Origin: Phycisphaerales bacterium
Lineage (GTDB): Bacteria; Planctomycetota; Phycisphaerae; Tepidisphaerales; Tepidisphaeraceae
Assembly (NCBI GenBank): GCA_020847375.1
Contig: JADLCB010000011.1
Span: 248,001-312,000, forward strand
DNA length: 64,000 bases
Direction: 5' to 3'
The notes under the pieces were generated by a model. That model did not search any database. It saw only the letters and a program-made list of their open reading frames with translations, and was not told where the DNA came from. Position numbers and translations under genes: made by a program. This document shows, piece by piece, positions 8,480 through 15,484 of the stretch; within the stretch, counting starts at the first letter, position 1; the number at the start of each line of letters is the position of its first letter.

Positions 8480-9937
8480 ATGAAAGTGTCGGCGGAAACG
8501 TTTTCAATCATACCCTCAACCGGCAGTCCCGGGCTGTCCCTCACCGGCAAACCCATTGAACGGGTTTACAGTCCGCTGCAAACCACGCTGACACTGATCG
8601 AGGAGGGGGATCAACGATTTTGCATCCTCACCACACACGCAACCACTCATTTGTACCGTTACAGCGTCGTGCTGCAGGCCGCCGTGGCTGCGGCATTGAA
8701 CATCCGCCCATCCCAGGTGCTTTGCTTTTCCTCGCATAACCATTGCGCGCCTCTGGCGTTCAACCCCGCCCACAAGCTCGCCTCCTTCAATTACCTGCAT
8801 GTCGATGAAGTACTGACTCTTGACGACCTGACGCCTGAAGGACGCAAGCTGCTCGATCTGGCCTGTCTCACCGCTTCCAAACTCCCTGCCCGCCTGCGCA
8901 ATGCCACGGTTCGTAGCGCCAAAGGGTGCGAACGGCGGATCTCATACAACCGTAAGGCGCATCGCGCCGACGGCTCCACCTACATGCTTCGCGAGGAGGA
9001 CCGTCTGCTGTTGGGTGCGGACTTCAACGGCGACATTGATGATGACGCCTTTGTCATCGGATTCTTCGACGACCAGGATCATCCCATCAGCCTGCTCACC
9101 TCCTTCACCGCCCACCCCGCCACCGCCTATCACCCTGAACATCCCGTTATTTTCGGTGAGTATCCGCAAATCGCCTGTGACGATCTGTCGGCCGCATTCG
9201 ATCATGTACCTGTCGGATTTCTCCAGGGATGCTGCGGCGAGGTAAATGCCAAAGGCTCGGTCAGCATGAAGCCGGTCGATCAAAGCGTGGCTGATGCCAC
9301 GCGCATGGGACATCAACTGGGCGAGACCTTCATCCGGGCTGCCAAGGATCAATTCGCCCGATCAACCAGCCGCGATGCCCGCATGGCGCTGCGCAACGTG
9401 CGAATGCCTTTCACGGGCGTGCCTTCTCTGTCCAGCCTTGACGCCCAAATCGCCGACATCTCCGCCTTTATCGCACGATGCGAAAAAAATGATCCCAACA
9501 CCCGCGTTTGTCAAAACCAGAACTTCCCCACCTACATGACGCCGCAATACCGCGCCGCTCTGATGGTCAACGTCCTTAACTGGGCCAAATGGGCCAGGGG
9601 ATTCCACGAATCCGGCCGCCTCGACCAGGCCCCCACCGGCGTGGATATGGAAATTGCCGCCATCCGCCTGGGGGATGTGGGCATCGTCGGGCTTCCGTGC
9701 GAGCCGTTCGATGACATCGGCCGCCAGATCAAACGCGCCGCCCCTTGCGCTATGACGCTCCCGTGCGGCTACATGAACGATGACTACGTCTTTTATGTTC
9801 CTGACTCCGGCAACAATGGTGACCTGGAATATCAGAGCGCATTCTATCGCTACACCACCTGCATGCTCCCCTTTGCCCAACCGGCCGGTGATCGCCTGGC
9901 CGCTGAGGGCGCACAACTGCTTCGAACCATACTCTAA
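8480..9937 (+). CDS. Neutral ceramidase-like hydrolase, cytoplasmic
   Basis: A 485-aa protein resembling the N-terminal catalytic domain of neutral/alkaline ceramidases, a zinc amidase fold. SSHNHCAP near residue 84 corresponds to the family S-H-T-H-x-GP metal motif. FTAHPAT (about 211) and QGCCGEVNAKG (about 250) match the later His and Q-G-x-x-G-D/E-x-N blocks. Unlike secreted ceramidases, there is no signal peptide and the C-terminal Ig-like domain is absent. The substrate is unknown; an amide-linked acyl group is likely. It starts 35 bp after the acyltransferase, so the two probably form an operon. It shares the C-ending codon bias of the segment. Confidence 0.75.
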   Translation: MKVSAETFSIIPSTGSPGLSLTGKPIERVYSPLQTTLTLIEEGDQRFCILTTHATTHLYRYSVVLQAAVAAALNIRPSQVLCFSSHNHCAPLAFNPAHKLASFNYLHVDEVLTLDDLTPEGRKLLDLACLTASKLPARLRNATVRSAKGCERRISYNRKAHRADGSTYMLREEDRLLLGADFNGDIDDDAFVIGFFDDQDHPISLLTSFTAHPATAYHPEHPVIFGEYPQIACDDLSAAFDHVPVGFLQGCCGEVNAKGSVSMKPVDQSVADATRMGHQLGETFIRAAKDQFARSTSRDARMALRNVRMPFTGVPSLSSLDAQIADISAFIARCEKNDPNTRVCQNQNFPTYMTPQYRAALMVNVLNWAKWARGFHESGRLDQAPTGVDMEIAAIRLGDVGIVGLPCEPFDDIGRQIKRAAPCAMTLPCGYMNDDYVFYVPDSGNNGDLEYQSAFYRYTTCMLPFAQPAGDRLAAEGAQLLRTIL

Positions 9938-10010
9938 TCCCGAAAAATCGTCTTCTGTTCCGGTTCTCATGCCACGATGAACCCGATGGCGACTGGGATA
10001 CGATGGCGTC

Positions 10011-10130
10011 ATGGGCCGACATAACTATCCAATTTCGCTGGACATTGGGCAGCGGCGCGTGGTGATCGTGGGAGGCGGAAGGGTTGCCGCACACAAAGCG
10101 CGGGGCCTGTTGGATGCGGGGGCGACCTTC
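10011..10130 (+). pseudogene. Relic of precorrin-2 dehydrogenase (siroheme synthase N-terminal domain)
   Basis: The first 40 codons read as the start of a CysG-N/SirC/Met8-type precorrin-2 dehydrogenase: NYPISLDI, then the NAD-binding turn VVIVGGGRVAAHK and ARGLLDAGA. Similarity stops abruptly after ATF, where the family continues into a beta-strand with VVAP, and the frame ends after 20 unrelated residues at 10193. A TACGAT hexamer at 9999-10004, six bases before the ATG, may be the old promoter. The rest of the gene is not in the window. Probably left by the rearrangement that created the repeat-bounded segment. Confidence 0.75.
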
Positions 10131-10359
10131 CCCACGAACGGTGGGCGCGTCATGCTGCGTCAATTCAACGCGCCTCGAATATTTCGGGGCTGACATAGCC
10201 TATCGCCGAATAACGCCGCCGTGCCGATCAACAACAACATCCGTCAACGTGAGATGAAGTGGGTCGCCCTGAACCGCAAGAACTCATTACTCGTTACAAG
10301 ACATAAAAAGTGTATCCATTGTGACCGATTTAGCCGGTCAACAAGCATGACACTTCTAT

Positions 10360-10397
10360 TTGAGCTTAACAGTGACAATTCTACTGGCGTACAACAA
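10360..10397. repeat. Copy 2 of the 38-bp direct repeat
   Basis: 35 of 38 positions are identical to 7625-7662, in the same orientation, with three substitutions. It is non-coding. With copy 1 it brackets the acyltransferase, the ceramidase-like gene and the siroheme relic. Confidence 0.8.
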
Positions 10398-10452
10398 CTG
10401 TCGGGCGCAGGGTCTTTAATTTGATAAGCGTTCACCCTAAAATACTCCGGCT

Positions 10453-10500
10453 CATTCGCCAGAGTTAACCGAGCAGCGCCAGATTTGTCTGGCGCGAATG
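10453..10500 (+). promoter_or_regulatory. Mutually exclusive hairpins upstream of the aminotransferase
   Basis: A perfect 8-bp hairpin (gcgccaga, loop tttg, tctggcgc) lies at 10476-10495. The same 3' arm can instead pair with an earlier cgccaga at 10457-10463, extended by cattcg/cgaatg. Two copies compete for one partner, as in attenuators, but no T-run follows and the promoter position is unknown. It could equally be a repeat element. Confidence 0.35.
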
Positions 10501-10606
10501 TGCGAATAACGGGCATCGTGTATTGGCTGCGTATGACGCTGTAGAATCGAGCGTTCATTGCATTCTATTTTGTGATTTATCCTGCAACAGAAAGTTCAGC
10601 ACCGCT

Positions 10607-11746
10607 ATGAAATACCGTCTTTATACCCCCGGACCTACCAGCGTCCCTGAATCAACGCTTTTGAAACTTGCTGGCCCGGTTCATCATCACCGTACGGCCG
10701 AGTTCCGTGAAACGCTCAAGCAGGCGACGGCGCTTTTGCAGTACGTTTTCCAGACAACCCAGACGGTCTTCACCATCACCGGATCAGGAACCGCAGCGGC
10801 GGAAGCAGGCATTGTTTCGACGCTTGCCCCCGGGAAAAAAGTGCTGAATATCAGCAATGGCAAGTTCGCTGAACGCTGGGCGCAGGTCTGCAAAGCGTAC
10901 GGTATTGAAGTTGAAGAATTAAAGAAGGAATACGGCACGCACGTCACGCCGGATGAAATTGCCGCCAAGCTCAAATCAAGCCACTATGATGCAGTTATCC
11001 TGGTTCACAGTGAAACCAGCACCGCAACCACCTGCGATCTGGCGGGTATTGGCAAAGCCGTGCGGGCCAGTGGCGATACATTGCTTATCGTCGATGGCAT
11101 TACCAGCATTGGCGCGTTTCCCTTCAAAATGGATGAGTGGGGCGTGGATGTCGCCATCACCGGCAGCCAGAAGGCGCTGATGCTGCCGCCGGGGCTTGGT
11201 TTTGTCGCGCTCAGCCAGCGTGCATGGAGCGCCGTCGAAGCCAACAAGTCAGCCCGTCAGTTTTATCTTGATCTGGCCAAGTATAAAAAGAGCATCGCCA
11301 ATAATGATACACCGTTCACTCCAGCCAATACCCTGATCGAGGCACTGCTGGTCAGCCTGAACATGATCAAGGATGAAACGATCGAAGGGGTCTGGAAACG
11401 CACAGCCGCCAATGCTCAGGCATTCCGATCAGGCATGCAGGCGCTGGGCTTGAAATTATTCAGCCATACGCCTGCCGATTCGGTCTCGGCCATCTGCTAC
11501 CCAACCGGTATCAGCGACAAGGATTTTCGTGGTCAGCTCAAAAACAAGCATAATGTCCATGTGGCTGGTGGTCAGGGGACGATGGAAGGCAATATCTTCC
11601 GTGTGAACCATATGGGTTATTCCGATGCCTACGACACCCTGGCAGTTGTAGCGGCGATTGAGCACGTCCTGAACAAGCTCGGCCACAAGGTCGAGCTGGG
11701 CAAGGGCGTAGCGGCGGTTCAACATGAGCTGGCCAAATCGTTCTGA
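10607..11746 (+). CDS. Class V aminotransferase (serine-pyruvate/alanine-glyoxylate type)
   Basis: A 379-aa fold-type I PLP enzyme that begins YRLYTPGPTSVPE, the usual start of the alanine-glyoxylate/serine-pyruvate aminotransferase and soluble-hydrogenase 42-kDa subunit family. HHRTAEF lies near 28, HSETSTA near 134, and IVDGITSIGAF near 161. The PLP lysine is K189 in TGSQKALMLPPG, and the C-terminal segment contains FRVNHMGY. It probably moves amino groups between glycine/serine/alanine and glyoxylate or pyruvate; the exact substrate cannot be told. The ATG at 10607 begins the conserved N-terminus; the 28 upstream in-frame codons look non-coding. No Shine-Dalgarno sequence is present. Confidence 0.88.
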   Translation: MKYRLYTPGPTSVPESTLLKLAGPVHHHRTAEFRETLKQATALLQYVFQTTQTVFTITGSGTAAAEAGIVSTLAPGKKVLNISNGKFAERWAQVCKAYGIEVEELKKEYGTHVTPDEIAAKLKSSHYDAVILVHSETSTATTCDLAGIGKAVRASGDTLLIVDGITSIGAFPFKMDEWGVDVAITGSQKALMLPPGLGFVALSQRAWSAVEANKSARQFYLDLAKYKKSIANNDTPFTPANTLIEALLVSLNMIKDETIEGVWKRTAANAQAFRSGMQALGLKLFSHTPADSVSAICYPTGISDKDFRGQLKNKHNVHVAGGQGTMEGNIFRVNHMGYSDAYDTLAVVAAIEHVLNKLGHKVELGKGVAAVQHELAKSF

Positions 11747-11875
11747 ACTACTTTGGTAATATCGCTCGCACCCCAAGAACCCCATGCTGAAGTTTTAATG
11801 CTTTGATGCAGCGCATCTTGGCTGCGCCAACGGAATGATTGCCGATACCGTAGTCAATAGTGCTGATACGCCCGA

Positions 11876-12913
11876 TCAGATGATGTTCACCTCAGGTTCG
11901 AGCGTAATGCCGAACTTAGCGCGTACCGATGCGATGATTTGAGTGGCCAGATCAAGTATCTCCTGACCACGGGCCTGACCGTAATTCACCAGCACCAGTG
12001 CCTGCTTTGGATAACATCCTGCATCACCGTGGCGCCAGCCTTTCCAACCCGCCTGTTCGATCAGCCATCCAGCAGCCACCTTGGTCTGCCCAGCGCTGGC
12101 CGGGTAGGACGGGATATTGGGATGGGATAACTTTAATTCAGCCCACTGATTAGTCGGCAAAATCGGATTTTTGAAAAAACTCCCTGCGTTGCCAATCTGT
12201 CGCGGATCGGGGAGTTTGCTGCTGCGGATGTTGATGACAGCCTGCGCTACAACCTGGAGTGAGAGCTTATCAGGGTTCATCCGCTCGAGTTCCTGCCGCA
12301 ACGGAGCGTAACTAATGTTGAAGCATGGCTGACGGTGCAGTCGAAAAGTTACATTGATGATAACATAACGTTCACGGCTGCCACGCTTGAAAATGCTATC
12401 GCGGTATCCGAACTCGCATTCATCGGCAGCGAATGTCCGCAGCGTATGATCGCGCCGATCAAGCGCCTGCAGCGAGTGGATAATCTGGCAGACTTCGACA
12501 CCATATGCCCCGATATTCTGGATGGGTGCAGCCCCGACACTCCCGGGAATCAGCGAAAGATTTTCAACACCCGCCCAATTTTGTTTGATGCAGTATTCAA
12601 CAAAAGAATGCCAGTTTTCTCCGGCGCCCACTTTGACAAAAATCGAGTCTTGATCCTGTCCGACAACCTCGATACCGCCAATACGGTTACGCAGAATCAG
12701 GCCATCGAAATTACGCGTAAACAGCACATTACTCCCGCCCCCCAGAATCATTCGTCGTACGATTTTCTGTTGGTCAGCCAGTTGCAGTAGCTCGGTCAGG
12801 CGTTCGATGCTGTCAAACTCAGCAAAGAACCGGGTTTGGGCTGGCACGTGAAATGTCGTGCAGTCCGCCAGTGGCACATCCGCTTGGAAATAAGAAATTG
12901 ATGTTGCGCTCAA
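11876..12913 (-). CDS. murB: UDP-N-acetylenolpyruvoylglucosamine reductase MurB (type I)
   Basis: A 345-aa FAD/NADPH reductase making UDP-MurNAc for peptidoglycan. The FAD-binding block LGGGSNVLF is near residue 58, followed by LSLIPGSVGAAPIQNIGAYGVEV near 121. GSFFKNP (the catalytic serine region) is near 243, and the terminal LEPEV carries the general-acid Glu. The length and the insertion pattern fit the E. coli-like type I enzyme. The start is TTG 12913, preceded by GGGA. It converges on the aminotransferase across 129 bp. It indicates that this organism makes peptidoglycan, which is relevant given the history of planctomycete walls. Confidence 0.95.
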   Translation of the reverse strand: MSATSISYFQADVPLADCTTFHVPAQTRFFAEFDSIERLTELLQLADQQKIVRRMILGGGSNVLFTRNFDGLILRNRIGGIEVVGQDQDSIFVKVGAGENWHSFVEYCIKQNWAGVENLSLIPGSVGAAPIQNIGAYGVEVCQIIHSLQALDRRDHTLRTFAADECEFGYRDSIFKRGSRERYVIINVTFRLHRQPCFNISYAPLRQELERMNPDKLSLQVVAQAVINIRSSKLPDPRQIGNAGSFFKNPILPTNQWAELKLSHPNIPSYPASAGQTKVAAGWLIEQAGWKGWRHGDAGCYPKQALVLVNYGQARGQEILDLATQIIASVRAKFGITLEPEVNII

Positions 12914-12978
12914 AGAATATTTCCCGCTAATTTGTGGTTGCCTGAATCAATTTTATCTCCGGAACACTTTGGGTTGAC

Positions 12979-12984
12979 TATACT
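12979..12984 (+). promoter_or_regulatory. Candidate -10 (TATACT) eight bases before an ATG
   Basis: TATACT lies 8 nt before the thioredoxin-like start. A start site about seven bases downstream would fall at the ATG, giving a leaderless mRNA. No Shine-Dalgarno sequence is present and no good -35 is seen. Confidence 0.4.
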
Positions 12985-12992
12985 CTTAAATC

Positions 12993-13562
12993 ATGGATGC
13001 AAAATTCTTACAACGTAAATTTGAACAAGCCGCTATTTACCGGAATTATGTTGCCACTGGCACCGACGAGCAACAGCGGCGCTGGCATCAGGTGTATGAT
13101 GTCGCATCACTCACGCCCGGGCAAAGCAAACTGGCTGAAAGCTTTGTCAGGCAGATGCACATCTTAATCGTTTCAGGAGTCTGGTGCGGCGACTGTGTGC
13201 TGCAGGTTCCGCTGATTCAGAAAATCGCCGAAGCCAACCCTGATAAAATTCACTGTCGCATCCTTGACCGCGATTTACATCGCGACTTGTCCGCGGGGCT
13301 GAAAATCTGTGGTGGTGATCGTGTGCCGGTCGTTCTGCTCCTGGCCGAAGATTTTGAACTCTGCGCCATCACCGGCGATCGCACCCTCAGCCGTTATCGC
13401 GCGATGGCTGCCCAGCAACTCGGCCCCGCCTGTCCGCTGATCCTCACACCGCCCAGTGAAGATGAACTGCGCGTTACCCTGCAGGACTGGCTGAACGAAA
13501 TCGAACGGGTCCATTTGATGTTGCGACTCAGCGGCCGTCTCCGCGTGAAACATGGCGACTGA
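12993..13562 (+). CDS. Thioredoxin-fold protein with WCGDC motif
   Basis: A 189-aa cytoplasmic protein (no signal peptide) of the thioredoxin superfamily. The redox motif VSGVWCGDC is near residue 58, followed by a helix, a strand with the ILDRD acidic turn and the cis-proline loop RVPVVLLL near 107. The WCGDC type is common in uncharacterised bacterial thioredoxin-family proteins thought to act as reductases or chaperones; the substrate is unknown. It is probably monocistronic, with murB diverging upstream. The C-terminal 50 residues are helical. Confidence 0.8.
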   Translation: MDAKFLQRKFEQAAIYRNYVATGTDEQQRRWHQVYDVASLTPGQSKLAESFVRQMHILIVSGVWCGDCVLQVPLIQKIAEANPDKIHCRILDRDLHRDLSAGLKICGGDRVPVVLLLAEDFELCAITGDRTLSRYRAMAAQQLGPACPLILTPPSEDELRVTLQDWLNEIERVHLMLRLSGRLRVKHGD

Positions 13563-13593
13563 TTCCCTGCCGGATCATCCAAGGTTTGTTTGT

Positions 13594-14193
13594 TTACGGC
13601 TGGGGCAATACGGGAAACTGTTTAGCCACATCCAGCGTTGACAGGCGTGCTGCTTTCAGGAAGGTGATGCGCCATAATTTCCACTGGTCGCCATGCTGTT
13701 GATATTCCAACAGCCAGCTTGTCGGAAAGCCCTGATCCATGGTGGCTGACTGCACGCTCAGTACATTGATCGCAACGCTGATGAACGCACCTTGGCGCTC
13801 AGATGTCAGCGACGTAATTATCGCACTTTTAATGCCGAATAAATCCGTCGCCCGTTGGATTGCTTCCATAACCTGCGGGCGGTTGGCATACAGCATATCG
13901 CCCCCTTGCACGACAACATGCGCTTGCGAATCAAGAATCGCATCGATTCTAGCCAAGTCCTTGCTGACGACCGAACGAACCAGCATTCGGCTGGATTGCT
14001 CGGCTTGTTCCACAGGGGTTTGAACAACATACGAAACCACCATCAGCGCAACGGCCAGAATCAGGCTCGTCGTCCCCATGCCACGCAGCGCCCGATCACG
14101 CCGGTTGTTGCCTGATACCCACAGTGCAACACCAGCCAGTATCAGTCCCGCTGGCAGCCACCAAGGTGTATCAAATAACAGCTCCCAGTCCAT
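13594..14193 (-). CDS. Membrane-anchored NTF2-like protein, function unknown
   Basis: A 199-aa protein with two membrane segments (about residues 10-27 and 40-60) joined by an Arg-rich loop. It continues into a soluble domain of about 130 residues that looks like an NTF2/SnoaL-type alpha-beta fold: helices with VRSVVSKDLARIDAIL, then strands with AHVVVQGG, ISVAINVLSV, WLLEYQQHGDQWKLWRI. No catalytic motif is apparent. It lies 84 bp downstream of top6A on the same strand and could be cotranscribed with it. It converges on the thioredoxin-fold gene. Confidence 0.7.
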   Translation of the reverse strand: MDWELLFDTPWWLPAGLILAGVALWVSGNNRRDRALRGMGTTSLILAVALMVVSYVVQTPVEQAEQSSRMLVRSVVSKDLARIDAILDSQAHVVVQGGDMLYANRPQVMEAIQRATDLFGIKSAIITSLTSERQGAFISVAINVLSVQSATMDQGFPTSWLLEYQQHGDQWKLWRITFLKAARLSTLDVAKQFPVLPQP

Positions 14194-14276
14194 GTTCAGT
14201 CTTTCGGCAAACCTTCACGGCCGCGCTGATATGCTGCCAAGTGATGCACAATCAGACGTTCATCCGCCTGATCCGG

Positions 14277-15437
14277 TCAATCCAGCCAGTCTTTTTTCTT
14301 CAGCCGCTCGGGCACATATTCCTCAGTCACATAACTGATGTCTTTGGTAATCAGCGATTCCACTTCCATCTTAAACCCATTCTGCATCATCTGGCTGATT
14401 TCCTTCTGCCACCCCTTGTTTCCCTGAAACCACGGGTAGGCAGCGATTTCTCGTGCGCGCTTGGTGTCATTGTCATTCAACTTGATCTGCACATCATCGC
14501 TGAGCTGGCAGCGGGCATAGTCCATCGCCCGAACTCCGATGAACTTGGCGCTGGGAATAGCCAGCCGCTCGGATTCAAACGCCAGGCTGATCGATCCCTG
14601 CTTAATGACGCTGAAAATATAATGCCCCCATGGATCGCAATCGAGCAGGCAGTAAATCGGCAGTCCCAACTCCTCGTTCAACCGCCGCAACAACCGGCGC
14701 ATCCCGCGCGGAGGCTGGCCTGAACCTTCAGTCAAAATGCAATTGTGCTTTTCCCAGAATCGATCCTCATTGAACCGGCCCCAGACGGTGTCCTTTTCGA
14801 CGTGCAGCACAAACTTCGCTTCGCATTTCTTGAACTGAATGATATCTGGTTCAGTAATGCTCGGCACGGCGTAACCGCCTGAACCCATTCGCCGGCAGTC
14901 AATCTCGTCGCCGCTGTCAACAATCGTGATGTTGCCCACCATCGTGCCGCGTTTCTTGGCGTAGACATGCAGTTCTTCGCGCAGCGCGCCCAGTCCGACT
15001 TCCAGATCCTCCAGGATCGAATCGGATTCATCCTGCCCGTCGAACGTCTTTTCGCTTTTGGTGCCCTGAATCGTGTGCAGCCCCTTGTAGAACATACCAC
15101 GCAGGCTGAGTGTCTTCTGGGCATTGATCAATTCCTTGATCGAATTGCCGTGCAGCATGGTCTGCATGAACTGTTTGGCTTGATTCAGATTGAACAACTC
15201 ACGCTGCGACTTGGCATCACCCATCTGCAAAATGCCGCGCTTTTTGTTCCAGATCGTGTTGGAACGGGTGCGCGTGGGAATGTCCACGCGAATATCCCTG
15301 CCTTTGAATGCGCATCCCGCCACGTCATCCGCCAGATCAACAATCTTGGTCAACGTCGCCTTGTCGCGCTGACGAATACGCTGATTGATGCGATCCCTGG
15401 TGCCTGTCTTCGACTTTGTCGTTGCGTCTTTTGCCAT
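14277..15437 (-). CDS. top6A: DNA topoisomerase VI subunit A (Spo11-like)
   Basis: The 386-aa DNA-cleaving subunit of type IIB topoisomerase. The catalytic tyrosine is Y117 in SLRGMFYKG within the winged-helix/CAP domain. The Toprim domain provides E214 (LHVEKDT) and D266/D268 (LLDCDPWG), with the GQPPRGMRRLL strip between. The length is close to that of archaeal Top6A. The ATG at 15437 starts the conserved part; weaker in-frame starts reach 15479, just 6 bp from the top6B stop, so the two are cotranscribed B then A. Topo VI relaxes and decatenates DNA and is mainly archaeal and plant, with scattered bacterial cases including planctomycetes. Confidence 0.95.
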   Translation of the reverse strand: MAKDATTKSKTGTRDRINQRIRQRDKATLTKIVDLADDVAGCAFKGRDIRVDIPTRTRSNTIWNKKRGILQMGDAKSQRELFNLNQAKQFMQTMLHGNSIKELINAQKTLSLRGMFYKGLHTIQGTKSEKTFDGQDESDSILEDLEVGLGALREELHVYAKKRGTMVGNITIVDSGDEIDCRRMGSGGYAVPSITEPDIIQFKKCEAKFVLHVEKDTVWGRFNEDRFWEKHNCILTEGSGQPPRGMRRLLRRLNEELGLPIYCLLDCDPWGHYIFSVIKQGSISLAFESERLAIPSAKFIGVRAMDYARCQLSDDVQIKLNDNDTKRAREIAAYPWFQGNKGWQKEISQMMQNGFKMEVESLITKDISYVTEEYVPERLKKKDWLD

Positions 15438-15484
15438 TGGATTGATTTTGTACATCGGCATGATTGCCGGAATCATCAAGTTGC

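Larger units (their letters stand above)
9938..10606. other. 669-bp gap without an intact gene
   Basis: This stretch contains a relic of precorrin-2 dehydrogenase (10011-10130), a second copy of the 38-bp repeat (10360-10397), an imperfect 6-bp inverted repeat (tgaccg/cggtca) near 10318-10336, and a nested hairpin region (10453-10500) in front of the aminotransferase. A TAGAAT hexamer near 10543 could be the -10 of that gene. No other coding signal was seen on either strand. Confidence 0.6.

Noticed and set aside
7482-8507. 341-codon ORF on the minus strand opposite the acyltransferase
   Set aside because: The plus-strand frame has clear hexapeptide repeats. This is a shadow frame in GC-rich coding DNA and overlaps the EVE gene start.
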